Position numbers and translations under genes: made by a program
Virus record (IMG/VR): IMGVR_UViG_3300021963_000361
Span: 1 to 35,687 of that record
Source of the DNA: a virus
Strand: one strand, 5' to 3'
DNA: 35,687 nucleotides
Notes under the pieces: generated by a model
Databases searched by the model: none
What the model was told of the DNA's origin: nothing
The model's input: only the letters and a program-made list of their open reading frames with translations
Shown: piece after piece, positions 1 to 7,936 of the stretch
How positions within the stretch are numbered: position 1 is the first letter of the stretch
Layout: each line of letters starts with the position of its first letter

Positions 1-279
1 GTTGCACAAACTAACGTCTCTCTCCTGTCGGTGTCATATGCAACGTCTGCCGATAGGATAGAGATTTTATATGTATACATACTTCGTATGCCATCAGCAA
101 TAATCGATCATGGTAACGTTTACGAAATAATCTACGATCTCGAAGAATGAGAAGACGAGAAAATCATAGACAAGCCATACCAAATCAAAGTATTGTTCCC
201 AGGTGAAATAGGAGTGATCCAGAACTCTACTCCAGAACAAGTACAGCGAATATTATCTAGGCTCTATACGAACGAATAG
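1..279 (+). CDS. 3' end of a gene cut by the left window edge
   Basis: The frame is open from base 1 and ends at TAG 277-279, giving 92 codons with one in-frame TGA (Gly). An internal ATG at 88 would give a 63-residue protein (MPSAIIDHG...YTNE), acidic in its middle (LEEGEDEK), ending in a likely helix (PEQVQRILSRLY). Because the frame stays open to the edge, the real start may lie outside the window. I recognise no family. The C-terminal half from about residue 30 looks like ordinary phage coding sequence; the first 29 codons are less certain because the base composition is more GC-rich there. It is the leftmost rightward gene and may be the end of an operon that begins beyond the window. 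Confidence 0.6.
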
Positions 280-285
280 AATCAC

Positions 286-310
286 CTCCCTGCACGAGGA
301 TAACTGACAG
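286..310 (+). repeat. 25-bp repeat, inverted copy near right edge (35602-35626)
   Basis: These 25 bases match the reverse complement of 35602-35626 with one mismatch (G299). A second short similarity (592-619 against 35641-35665 reversed) lies nearby at both edges, so the two ends of the window share related sequence in opposite orientation. The order of the two blocks differs between the edges, so this is not a simple terminal inverted repeat. Function unknown; packaging, origin or RNA-gene remnants are all possible. Confidence 0.6.
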
Positions 311-330
311 CGTGAGTGTCTCCACGATAA

Positions 331-435
331 AAGAAAGGGACACATCGGTCACATTGCATCGCCTCCTCGTGGCGTGACTGGATAACCAACCAAGATGCAA
401 ACAAGTATATGTGTGAGGCATGTATACAAAAATAA
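331..435 (+). other. Possible decayed zinc-finger reading frame
   Basis: A 34-codon stretch ending at TAA 433-435 reads like the C-terminus of a small zinc-binding protein (RDWITNQDANKYMCEACIQK, with a C-x2-C pair and an upstream H-x0-C). It has no start codon and is preceded by an in-frame TAA at 328-330. It could be a remnant, a chance frame, or part of an RNA element. Otherwise I see no gene in 280-456. Confidence 0.2.
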
Positions 436-456
436 GAGCCTTTCCTTTATCGGAAG

Positions 457-620
457 GGTGATGGAGTGGATATAGAATATCCAAAGAACAATCGGAAATC
501 ACTATCCCCGTGAACGGTAACTCGAGTATCCCGTGAACTTGTTAGCCAGACTACTATCCTTTATTCGCCTTTAGGAATTAGTAGACCAACTGCAAGGTCC
601 AAATCCTTGCCTCCATCACC
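457..620 (+). ncRNA. Structured RNA with tRNA-acceptor-like termini
   Basis: Bases 457-466 (GGTGATGGAG) pair perfectly with 611-620 (CTCCATCACC), and pairing can continue outward by a few more A-T and G-T pairs. Just inside the 3' strand sits a T-arm-like hairpin, GCAAGG-TCCAAAT-CCTTGC (592-610), whose 7-nt loop resembles the tRNA TTCRANN loop. Just inside the 5' strand is a small hairpin GGATA-TAGAA-TATCC (468-482) in the D-arm position. Between them are further hairpins, e.g. CTACTATCCT/AGGA..TAGTAG (551-584) and CGAGT/ACTTG (523-541). At about 164 nt it is too long for a plain tRNA and too short for tmRNA. I could not assign an anticodon. It could be a tRNA with an insertion, a tRNA-like RNA, or a degenerate copy. 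Confidence 0.4.
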
Positions 621-636
621 TTTCTTATAAATATAT

Positions 637-771
637 ATGCTTATAGTATTAAATGAGCAGAAGAAAAAAGAATTAATCGAACTCATAGAAAGAGCTTGAT
701 TTGATAGTTCTAAAAAAGAGATTACAGTCCTTTTAAGAGATGATACTGAGACACTTGTATCTCATAATTAA
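637..771 (+). CDS. Small hypothetical protein (44 aa)
   Basis: ATG 637 to TAA 769-771, with one in-frame TGA (Gly). The protein (MLIVLNEQKKKELIELIERAG...) has an amphipathic, lysine/glutamate-rich N-terminal helix and a short acidic tail. It starts directly after the AT-rich TTATAAATATAT stretch that follows the structured RNA. It is the first gene of the rightward run and lies 42 bp before the small-terminase candidate. No family recognised; it may be an early regulator of the packaging genes or simply a filler ORF. Confidence 0.55.
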
Positions 772-813
772 AGTGATATAATAGTCAAAAGAAAACAATC
801 GTAATACAATCGT

Positions 814-1239
814 ATGGCTTGAGAAATAGAACACTTCAAATGAAAGGATTTTGCACACAATCCTCAAAACATAAATCGTAACGGAAGACCGAAAAAAGGC
901 ATTGCTCTAGTAAACCAGCAACTTGCTGAGAAAGGTTACGATCCAGTCAAGAAAAGTGAAATAGAAGACAATTATCTTGCTATGCTCCAGCTTGAAAGGC
1001 ACGAACTAGAAGCACTCAAAGACGACATAACAAAGCCTTACCTCGTAAACATACTCGCAAAGAATATGCTCTGAGAGCGTGGCTATGATATAATCTCCTC
1101 TATGCTTGATAGAGGTATATGAAAACCATCACAAGTAGTGAACTGAGAACAGAAAGTAGACGTATCAGTTACTGACGAACGTATCAAAGAAATGACAGCA
1201 GAAGAGCTAAGCGCTTACTTACAATCTAAAATGAAATAG
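814..1239 (+). CDS. Putative small terminase subunit (DUF5681-like N-terminus)
   Basis: ATG 814 to TAG 1237-1239, 141 aa, with five in-frame TGA codons. The N-terminus carries NPQNINRNGRPKKG (residues 16-29), the N-P-x-N-x-x-GRPKG signature of phage DNA-binding proteins often annotated as small terminase or DUF5681. A central helical region (residues 45-95) and an acidic C-terminal helix (TAEELSAYLQSKMK) follow. Small terminase recognises the packaging site and feeds DNA to the large subunit, which here lies 12.5 kb downstream (13786). The role is inferred from the motif and length. It could also be a general DNA-binding protein. The next gene begins one base after its stop (TAGTATG). Confidence 0.55.
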
Positions 1240-1240
1240 T

Positions 1241-1549
1241 ATGGAAGAACAAACAGTCCAAGAACGTTGTGAAGACTTCAATAAAGCAATCAAAGAAGAA
1301 CTCTATCTCAACGAAGAGAAAGTAGTATACGATGGTATTCATGAAGTCGGTCAAATGCTTTTCGTTAAGCTATGAGACTACCAAGCCTACACAACGAATC
1401 CAATCACTCCAAGCGGTTGGGTAACAATCAAGAAAGATATAAGTGATAAAGAGTTCTTGCGAAATCTAGGACGCTACAAGGAAAAGAAAAGTGTGTTCGA
1501 GATAGTGTACTATTTCGCTATTGATCTCATTAAAAAATACTCATCGTAA
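1241..1549 (+). CDS. Hypothetical protein (102 aa)
   Basis: ATG 1241 to TAA 1547-1549, with one in-frame TGA (LFVKLGDYQAY). The stop-start junction with the upstream gene is TAG-T-ATG, so the two are translationally coupled. The sequence is a mixed alpha/beta small protein with an acidic N-terminal helix and an aromatic, basic C-terminus (EIVYYFAIDLIKKYS). No family recognised. It ends inside the 5' arm of an intrinsic terminator, so it closes this short rightward operon. Confidence 0.75.
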
Positions 1550-1565
1550 TTGGTGAGTGTTTTTC
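1532..1565 (+). terminator. Rho-independent terminator
   Basis: The hairpin TACTCATC (1538-1545) / GGTGAGTG (1552-1559) is flanked by A-rich sequence upstream and TTTTT downstream (1560-1564). It ends the 637-1549 operon, overlapping the last codons of the upstream gene. Confidence 0.75.
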
Positions 1566-1566
1566 T

Positions 1567-1821
1567 ATTTCATACTTGTATGGCTCAAACTGTTGATAGT
1601 ATTCAAACTTACTATTGCAAGCAACTTGTGGCTTGAATATAGGAAACTCTCCCATAGTTCAAACATAGTCACTTATCGTGAGTGCTTGAGTCGCTACTTT
1701 CTTCTTTCAAAAATAAACTTCTCTTATTTCAAATCAATAATCATTCTTTACGGGCTGGGATACTGCTAGCATAGATATGGGGCCTTATATATAGTAAACC
1801 AAAATGAACATAATAAAAAGA
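1567..1821. other. Intergenic region without a supported gene
   Basis: No convincing coding frame on either strand. A frame starting ATGGCTCAAACTGTTG (1579) resembles coding sequence but meets two in-frame TAGs, so it is at best a decayed gene. The stretch holds a short inverted repeat (TATTCAA...TTGAATA, about 1599-1639) and separates the rightward terminator from the 3' end of the leftward gene. Confidence 0.4.
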
Positions 1822-2559
1822 CTATACGTAGAGATTATTATAACACTCTCCATACTCTTCTGGACGTAACCATTCTAACTTTGATTGTATCTTATTACGT
1901 ACCCATTCACTTCTTGAAATATTCATATACGTACATTTGACTCATTTCGTAGCTTGGGCCTTATAATGCGAGTATTTATTGTATATGTATTCAATACCGT
2001 TTGAATAGATGTTTGATAGTCTTGCGAGCTTTCCATTATAAACTGCATAACGTGTAGTCTTCTTTCCTCAAAAAGTATTGAGTGCTGACTTCATACGTCT
2101 ATGAGCTGATTGTTTGCAAGATAATCCGTTCTTCTTTGCAAGTCCATTGAGAGTAATAGATTTGTTATGGCGAAGATACTCCTCTTCATAAGTTATATCT
2201 CTATCAATCTTGTGTGGCCTGCCTGCTTGTAGCCATATCATAAAGTTCTTGAAAGCATTGAGTGAAGTCACTTTTGATAGTTCTTCACTCGTAACGACTG
2301 CAAAAACATTTCCTATCTTATTTAGGCTCGATATAGAACAGAAATCAGTATGAGCGATAGATATGTATTTATTTACATATGCTCATCGTACCCATATTCT
2401 CTCTGCTGTTGATCGACTCATACCTCTGGATAATGCAACACGAACAAAATCCCTCTTGCGTCATTGGCCTCAGAGAAAAGCATACAAGAAAAAGCGTAAT
2501 GCCTGACTGTATACGTATTCTGATTCAATATCGATAATAGGGATTTTGATTGATTGCAT
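1822..2559 (-). CDS. Putative DNA-binding regulator, divergent from the late genes
   Basis: Leftward, ATG 2559 to TAG 1822-1824, 245 aa, five in-frame TGA codons. It is basic and has two stretches that read like helix-turn-helix units: VALSRGMSRSTAERIW (about residues 41-56) and GLAKKNGLSCKQSAHRRMKSAL (about 140-161). The C-terminus is tyrosine- and lysine-rich. I recognise no named family. It is the only leftward gene inside the late region, divergently transcribed from the structural operon at 2792 with promoters back to back, the usual layout of a phage regulator. Its own leader carries a structured element and a terminator before the ATG (2560-2644). A recombination or replication role cannot be excluded. 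Confidence 0.8.
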
Positions 2560-2591
2560 AAAAAAGTGCCTTGTCATTTCTGATTGGCACT
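2560..2591 (-). terminator. Intrinsic terminator immediately before the 2559 start codon (attenuator)
   Basis: On the minus strand the stem AGTGCC (2591-2586) / GGCACT (2570-2565) is followed by six T (2565-2560) and then directly by the ATG at 2559. A terminator between a gene's promoter (2693-2666) and its start codon suggests conditional read-through rather than the end of an upstream transcript, because no leftward gene lies upstream. Confidence 0.65.
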
Positions 2592-2600
2592 CGTTTACGT

Positions 2601-2644
2601 CTCTGGACTACTAGAGGGGTGGTAAACTCTAGTACCACCCAGAG
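2601..2644 (-). promoter_or_regulatory. Structured leader RNA, possible pseudoknot or riboregulator
   Basis: On both strands GGGTGGT (2617-2623) pairs with ACCACCC (2634-2640). The 10-nt loop contains CTCTAGT (2627-2633), complementary to ACTAGAG (2610-2616), which would make a pseudoknot. CTCTGG (2601-2606) can pair with CCAGAG (2639-2644), sharing two bases with the main stem, so alternative folds are possible. It lies between the leftward promoter and the attenuator, in the 5' UTR of the 1822-2559 gene. I do not recognise a known riboswitch class. Confidence 0.5.
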
Positions 2645-2665
2645 CTATGTATGTAACCTGAGATA

Positions 2666-2693
2666 ATAATAATCATAAAAAGAATGAAATCAA
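2666..2693 (-). promoter_or_regulatory. Leftward promoter for the 2559 gene
   Basis: Minus-strand TTGATT (2693-2688), 16-bp spacer, TATTAT (2671-2666). Transcription would start near 2659 and give a leader of about 100 nt. The -35 box lies 49 bp from the -35 box of the divergent rightward promoter, so both could be controlled by the same repeats in between. Confidence 0.5.
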
Positions 2694-2699
2694 GAGTTT

Positions 2700-2769
2700 T
2701 TAACATTTATTAATAGTTTTTAACATTTTTTTGACAAGTTTTTGACAATGAGTTGGTAGAGAGTAAAAT
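2700..2769 (+). promoter_or_regulatory. Late promoter 1 with phased heptamer operator
   Basis: TTGACA (2742-2747), 16-bp spacer, TAAAAT (2764-2769). The -35 box is the second of two TTGACAA heptamers (2731, 2742) exactly 11 bp apart, with a variant TTAACAT 11 bp further upstream (2720) and another at 2700. The 18-bp core TTGACAAGTTTTTGACAA recurs at 17729 and, reversed, at 13556. The predicted transcript starts near 2776, which favours ATG 2792 over the upstream TTG as the start of the next gene. Confidence 0.75.
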
Positions 2770-2791
2770 CAAAGCAATAAAATATCTCTCA

Positions 2792-3733
2792 ATGGCAACT
2801 ACAACAACGCTCGCCACTATTCGTACTGCTTGTTACAATACAATCAAACAGCCTGAGGATTGTGCTGCCTATCCTTATGCTCTTATTGATATATTCATTA
2901 ACAAAGCACACACGAATATCTTCGGTGGTACTGTTACTGATATAGTAAGTGGGCAATCACTCGTTAAGAACAATATAAACTTCGCTGATAAAACAGCGTT
3001 TTTCACGTCTGTAATGCCAACAACTCTCTCTGCTACTGCAACAGTAGGAGCAACAAGCGTAACAGTGTCTAGCACGCTCTGATACCCTACAAGTTGAGCA
3101 CTATGGATTGAATGAGATATTATAACATACACAGGGACAACAAGCACAAGCTTCACAGGTATCCCAACAACGTGAGACGGGTCTCTCAGCTTTGCTTGGA
3201 CCTCTGGTACACGTGTATTCGCTCTCTACTCACTCCCTACTGACTTCCTACAGCTTACAAGCGTAGACTATCAATCCACTCCGTGAGGCTCTCTCATTCG
3301 TATGGTTGGTGTAGACTATCGAGACGTAAAGAATCAAGTGCTTAATCAACAGCTCTATCGTTTCTTCCGTGCTGACTACTCAATAGCAAATAATCAAGAG
3401 AGGTATTTCACACTTGTACACGGTCAATATTTCCTTCCATTCCTGCCTCAATCTGGATACGCTCTGAGATTTGAGTATCAAAAGACTCCAACGAATCTTG
3501 TGCTATCGAGCGACATATCATCTATTCCTGATCAATACGTTCTCAATACTGTGCCTTACCTGGCTACATGAGAGATGCTCTTCAATCGTTGAGAAAGTGA
3601 CGAAGGTATGAAGCTCTTCAAATTCGGATACTTGAACGTTCGTGATATGTATCGATTCTACAACACACAATGAAAGGACTTGATATACAATCAACGTATA
3701 CGTACAGCGTCTGATGGTTACATAAATATATAA
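2792..3733 (+). CDS. Virion structural protein, probable head-tail/tail connector region
   Basis: ATG 2792 to TAA 3731-3733, 313 aa, seven in-frame TGA codons. The N-terminal 70 residues look helical and adaptor-like (TLATIRTACYNTIKQ). Residues about 80-115 follow the phage beta-sandwich pattern in which alternating Thr/Val strands lead to IEGDIITYTG and FTGI, often seen in phage neck and tail proteins. The C-terminal half is aromatic-rich and ends GYINI. It is the first gene of the operon driven by late promoter 1. A neck or tail-completion role is inferred from position and composition; no exact family is named. Confidence 0.7.
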
Positions 3734-3744
3734 TTATAACTTAT

Positions 3745-3978
3745 ATGAAACGAACCCAACAAATCGAGGAAGCTATCACTCTCGTAGAGAAAGCTATCGA
3801 ACAAACTACCGAAATGGCTATCGAACAAGCCATCGACTCACTCCCTGAGTATACTCTCTCTCCTGAGAACTATCAGGCTTACAAAGATCTCTTCAAGTAT
3901 ATCTATCCAAAGGTAGATATTAACATATGGTCTCCAGAAATGAAAGAGCTTATAGCAATAATCGCTAATGACGAATAA
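3745..3978 (+). CDS. Small hypothetical protein (77 aa), helical
   Basis: ATG 3745, preceded by the TATAATTATAACTT leader type seen before other genes here, to TAA 3976-3978. No in-frame TGA. The N-terminal 35 residues form a glutamate-rich amphipathic helix (EEAITLVEKAIEQTTEMAIEQ). The rest is Tyr/Pro-containing (YPKVDINIWSPEMKEL). It abuts the next gene with no gap (TAAATG). It is possibly a chaperone or assembly factor for the neighbouring tail proteins; no family recognised. Confidence 0.75.
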   Translation: MKRTQQIEEAITLVEKAIEQTTEMAIEQAIDSLPEYTLSPENYQAYKDLFKYIYPKVDINIWSPEMKELIAIIANDE

Positions 3979-5556
3979 ATGTCTTTTGCTTCTGCCAAGT
4001 TCATACCGCTCCAAGACAAAATAGGGTCAATCTTTACAGGCTGAGTAGTAGACAACTCACCGCCAAACGTAATCCCTTACTCTAAGACTCCATATTCAAG
4101 AAACTTCCGCGTCAATGCTGGAGGTATTTCTGTTCGTCCTGGCTTCATCGAGCAGGCTTCACTCTGAGCGACTGGAGCTGGAAAAGGAATGGTGAGCTAT
4201 ATACGAGCAACAGCAAGCAATGATTCAATCATTTGTCGCTTCAATACAGATGCTACTCATAAACTAATAGGAGTTAATCCAAGCACGTATGCTACGACTT
4301 CTATCCTTACTGCTGGCAACATTGCTAGTGACAATAGAATGACTTTTGCTACTGCTGGTGATGCTGTCTATTGTATGAATGGATCAGATGGTTATGGTAA
4401 ACTCTCAGGAACGACTTATACAGTACCTGCCACGTGAGTCGTCTGATTCAATCCAAAGTTCTGAGTATGGTTTAACAACGCAATGTGGTGTGCAGGAACG
4501 TCCGCTAATCCAACGCGTCTTTATAAGTCTGTTGAAAACAATGCTGACGACTTTTCTTGAGCTGGCAGTGACTACTTTGACGCTGCCTTTCCTATCGTTG
4601 GGCTTGGTCTTGGTGGACAAACACTCTACATATTCACAGAGCAAACGATTGATATGATAAATACTTCATCTATCAAACAAATTGGCTCTAGTCTTGTCTA
4701 TACTTCTATCCCACTCGAATCAAAAGAGGGAGCGGTCAATCATAAGTCTATCGTGAACGTAGGGAAGAATCTCTATTTCTTGACGAAGTCTAACAAGATA
4801 AACCAAGTAGTACCAAATCCTATCGGATGATATGATGTTCTCGAACTCTCTCACAAAATAAACGATGGAATCAATGTAACAATGGCTACTCTTGATTCGG
4901 ATCAGAGTGATTCATGGGCTTATGCACTCCCTGATAAACAGCTCATTAAATGGCACTTAAAGAGTGCTGGGGCTACGTATCCTGATATATGTATCATCTA
5001 TCACTTTGAATACCAAGAGTGGATGGTGGACACAAACAAATCATTCTACGATGGTTGCTGGTATAAGAACAAATCATATACAATCTCTGCTCTTAATCCG
5101 AGCTTCTACCAAGACGAATACTGATACAGTGACGATGATGAAGCAATACAGTTCGAATATAGGAGTAAAAATCTAGACTACTGAGACCCAACAGTCAACA
5201 AAGAACTCTGGCAATCTAGGCTCTTTCTCAATATGAACTCTGCTACAAGCCTTGAACAAAAGATATATGCTGATGGTGGACTGGTAGACTCAAAGACAAT
5301 AAACTCCTCTCTCATTCCAAATATCGCACAGGGTATAGGAACGAAAGCAATAGGAACGTATGCAATCGGTGAAGACTGACAGCCTGAAGATACTCAGTAC
5401 GACCTCTCAATCGTGAGAGAGAAAGGGAATCTCCAAGTACGTGCTAAGTATTTTCAATTCATCTATCTTTGCTCTACTATCGGTGCGAATTTCCTCATTA
5501 AACGTCTTGATACTCGTATTCAATGACTTGATGAGCTTACTACCTCAACAAACTAA
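3979..5556 (+). CDS. Tail/stabilisation protein, podovirus gp10-like
   Basis: ATG 3979 directly after the upstream stop, to TAA 5554-5556, 525 aa, about 11 in-frame TGA codons. The sequence starts with a variable N-terminus leading to FRVNAGGISVRPGF, then repeated short beta-strand blades with Trp, Tyr and Gly (GLGLGGQTLYIFTEQTID, KNLYFLTKSNKINQVV, DSWAYALPDKQLIKWHL). This is the look of the beta-propeller tail nozzle or packaged-DNA stabilisation proteins of podoviruses such as P22 gp10. The C-terminal 120 residues (AKYFQFIYLCSTIGANFLIKRLDTR) fit that family's closing beta-sandwich. It lies between connector and adhesin genes, consistent with a tail role. Assignment is by pattern, not by search. 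Confidence 0.55.
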
Positions 5557-5559
5557 TAT

Positions 5560-7299
5560 ATGGCACAACAATACGCTTCTGGCGAAACGATGCGTCTCAC
5601 TCTCAAGCTTACTCCTGCTGCCACGTCAATGACGTGAAACAAGGATGTCGGGACTACTTCTGGTCGTTTCTTCTTGTCGAACAATAACCAAGTGGAATGG
5701 ATAAGCTTTACAGGCAAGACAAACAATGGTGACGGTACATATACGTATACTGGTCTCACTCGTGGTCTCTCGCAAACAGCTGACCCAGTAACAGGTGGTA
5801 CAGGTTCAACGTGGCTTGCGAACCAAGAGTGTATTCTCGTAGCAATGCACGACCAACTTGTCGACAAGACACAAGCAACTACCTTTGCTGATACTATAAC
5901 ATTCGCAAAGAATGCTAACTTTACATGAACGAATACTGCGTGATTGACTCTCAAGTCACTTACAACAGCTCAAAGAGATGCTCTCACGCCAAATGTTGGT
6001 GATAAGATCATAAACACAACTACTGGTACTGAACAAACATACTATACTGGTACATGGAACGATGCAGGTACAAGTACCACTCCAAATGCTAGCACGACTG
6101 TAGATGGTAAAGTAGAGATTGCTACACAAGGTGAGGTAGATGCTGGTAAACAGATAGGATGAACAGGTGCTTTCCTTACTGTTTGACCTGATACGTTTCT
6201 TGCATGAGTAACTCCAGCAATAAATATTAACTCTCTAACTGCTAAACCAGACCCAGTAGGAGCTGACTACCTCCTATGAGCGGATAGTGCTGCTTGATTT
6301 GCTAGCAAGAAATTCCTCTTATCAGTTTTAAGTGGTTATATGCTACCGTTCTACTGATACGCTACTGATGGAAATGTAACTATAAGTACAACAATAACTC
6401 TCACGAGAGATATGTACTACAATGACCTAACAATTTCTGCAGGTGCCACATATAACCCAGCTTGATTTAAAGTATTTGTTGCATGAACGCTTACTATATC
6501 TGGTGGAACTATACAAAATAACTGATCAAATGCTTCGACCAGTACGTGAGGTGCTGGATGATCTGGATGAAATACTTGACCTAACGCTACTACGACATCT
6601 CCTGGAAGTAACAGCAGCAATATTACAAACACAGCTATTACTATAACGGATGCATCATGAGCTGCATGAGCATGCGGAAATTTTGCTCGTGCTTGATGAT
6701 CTGCAGGTACAAATACTGCTTATATTGGAATATCTAATTCAATGGTAAATCAAATTTTATCATGAATATTTGTTGGTACAAGTGGACTAAGCGTTAATGT
6801 ATTAAATCCAACTTGTGCTGGGGCTAGTGGTGGTTCTGGAAACTCAGGATGATTAGGTGGTGGCGGCGGATGATCTGGTGGTAAAATTATATTTATTGCA
6901 AAGACAGTAAATATAACATGAGGAACAATCAATCTAAACGGTGGAAATGGTTGAGTATGATCGAATACATCTAACGCTCAGGCTTGAGGTGGAGGTGGTG
7001 GATGATCTGGATGAGTTCTTATGTTCTTAACAGAATCAATTACTCGGTCTTGATGAACCATATCTCTTATCTGAGGGAATGGATGAAACGCTGGTATAGA
7101 TACAACAACTGGATACGGTGGATACGGTGGTAACGGTGGTATGGGCGGTAGAGTGTATGTTATTGCTAAGTCTTGAAGTATTGGTTCATGTACACTTACT
7201 GGTGGTGCGGCTGGTGCGCTTGGTACTGGTGGAGCATGAAACGGTGCGGCTGGATCAGCTTGATCTACATGATCTGTAATCACTGCTACATACTCATAA
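5560..7299 (+). CDS. Glycine-rich tail fibre / adhesin
   Basis: ATG 5560 to TAA 7297-7299, 579 aa, with about 37 in-frame TGA codons. Residues 1-130 are a virion-attachment-like beta domain containing GDGTYTYTGLTRGL, a motif common at the base of phage fibres. Residues about 290-579 are very rich in Gly, Ala, Ser and Asn with long near-poly-Gly tracts, as in polyglycine-II receptor-binding tips (T2/S16 gp38-type adhesins) and other phage adhesins. Many of these glycines are encoded by TGA, including two TGA TGA pairs. It probably binds the host surface. In the standard code this gene is only fragments. Confidence 0.75.
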
Positions 7300-7306
7300 A
7301 ACTAAT

Positions 7307-7522
7307 ATGCAAGCAACTCTTAAAAAGATCGAGTATACATTCTCTGATTGAATACTTGTATCTACCGTACAATTCAATGTACAAGGGATAGGAACGGATA
7401 TAGTGCTACGCTTTAGCTCTGAGCAAGTGTACAAGAAAGCCGAGGAACTCGGGCAAACGTCGTGGGACTTATCGACAATTCGAGCACTTTGCTCTCAGGA
7501 ACTTGGTATAGAAATAATCTAA
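7307..7522 (+). CDS. Small hypothetical protein (71 aa)
   Basis: ATG 7307 to TAA 7520-7522, one in-frame TGA (FSDGILV). The protein begins with beta-strand-like sequence (IEYTFSDGILVSTVQFNV) followed by two amphipathic helices ending ALCSQELGIEII. It is sandwiched between the adhesin and the DUF1353 gene with gaps of 7 and 6 bp. It may be an adhesin assembly factor, the role small genes next to fibres often have, but no family is recognised. Confidence 0.7.
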
Positions 7523-7528
7523 TCAATT

Positions 7529-7936
7529 ATGCTGGAATTTAAAACAGCGTACAAACAAGACGGTACTCTCAGGAAAATTCCAGGGAGTGACCGTTTTGTT
7601 GTTCAAGAACCATTCGTATGGGAAATAGACTATGAACTCAAGAATAAAGGGAAAGTAGTCGTTCCAGCTTGATTCTGAACGAACTTTTGAAGCGTCCCCG
7701 CTCTATGCCGTGCCTTCTTCTCTCCTACCAAATACATATCGTATGTTCTTCACGATTATCTCTATACACAATGAAGTGTAATTGAGTATAATGACGGTAC
7801 TAAACGTAGTGCAACACAAGAAGAAGCTGATGAAATACTCTGATTCGCTCTCCTCGCTGAGGGAATGAACAAAGTATGAGTCGTTATTGTCTATCTCACC
7901 TTGCGTGCTTTCTGAAAATATAATTATAACAAATAA
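7529..7936 (+). CDS. DUF1353 family protein
   Basis: ATG 7529 to TAA 7934-7936, 135 aa, six in-frame TGA codons. It carries the DUF1353 signature: VVVPAGFGTNFGSVP (residues about 48-62) followed by YISYVLHDYLY and a C-terminal helix with ADEILGFALLAEGM. The conserved glycine of VPAGF and two neighbouring Gly are TGA, which supports the recoding. DUF1353 proteins are common in phage genomes near tail and lysis genes. Their exact function is not established, though the HDYLY motif suggests a metal site. The stop overlaps the next start by one base (TAATG). Confidence 0.85.

Noticed and set aside
257-502. Leftward ORF of 81 codons at the left edge
   Set aside because: It lies across the tRNA-like RNA and the repeat, starts inside them and overlaps the end of the 1-279 gene. 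It shares a short peptide with a plus frame at the right edge only because of the inverted repeat.
457-620. tmRNA
   Set aside because: Too short, and no tag reading frame or pseudoknot series could be recognised.
5553-5954. Leftward ORF of 133 codons
   Set aside because: Shadow of the adhesin N-terminus; no start context and antisense to the late operon.
6540-7280. Simple low-complexity or CRISPR-like repeat in the Gly-rich part of the adhesin
   Set aside because: The repeated GGTGGA/TGA triplets are codons of one continuous frame. There are no regular spacers or identical repeats.
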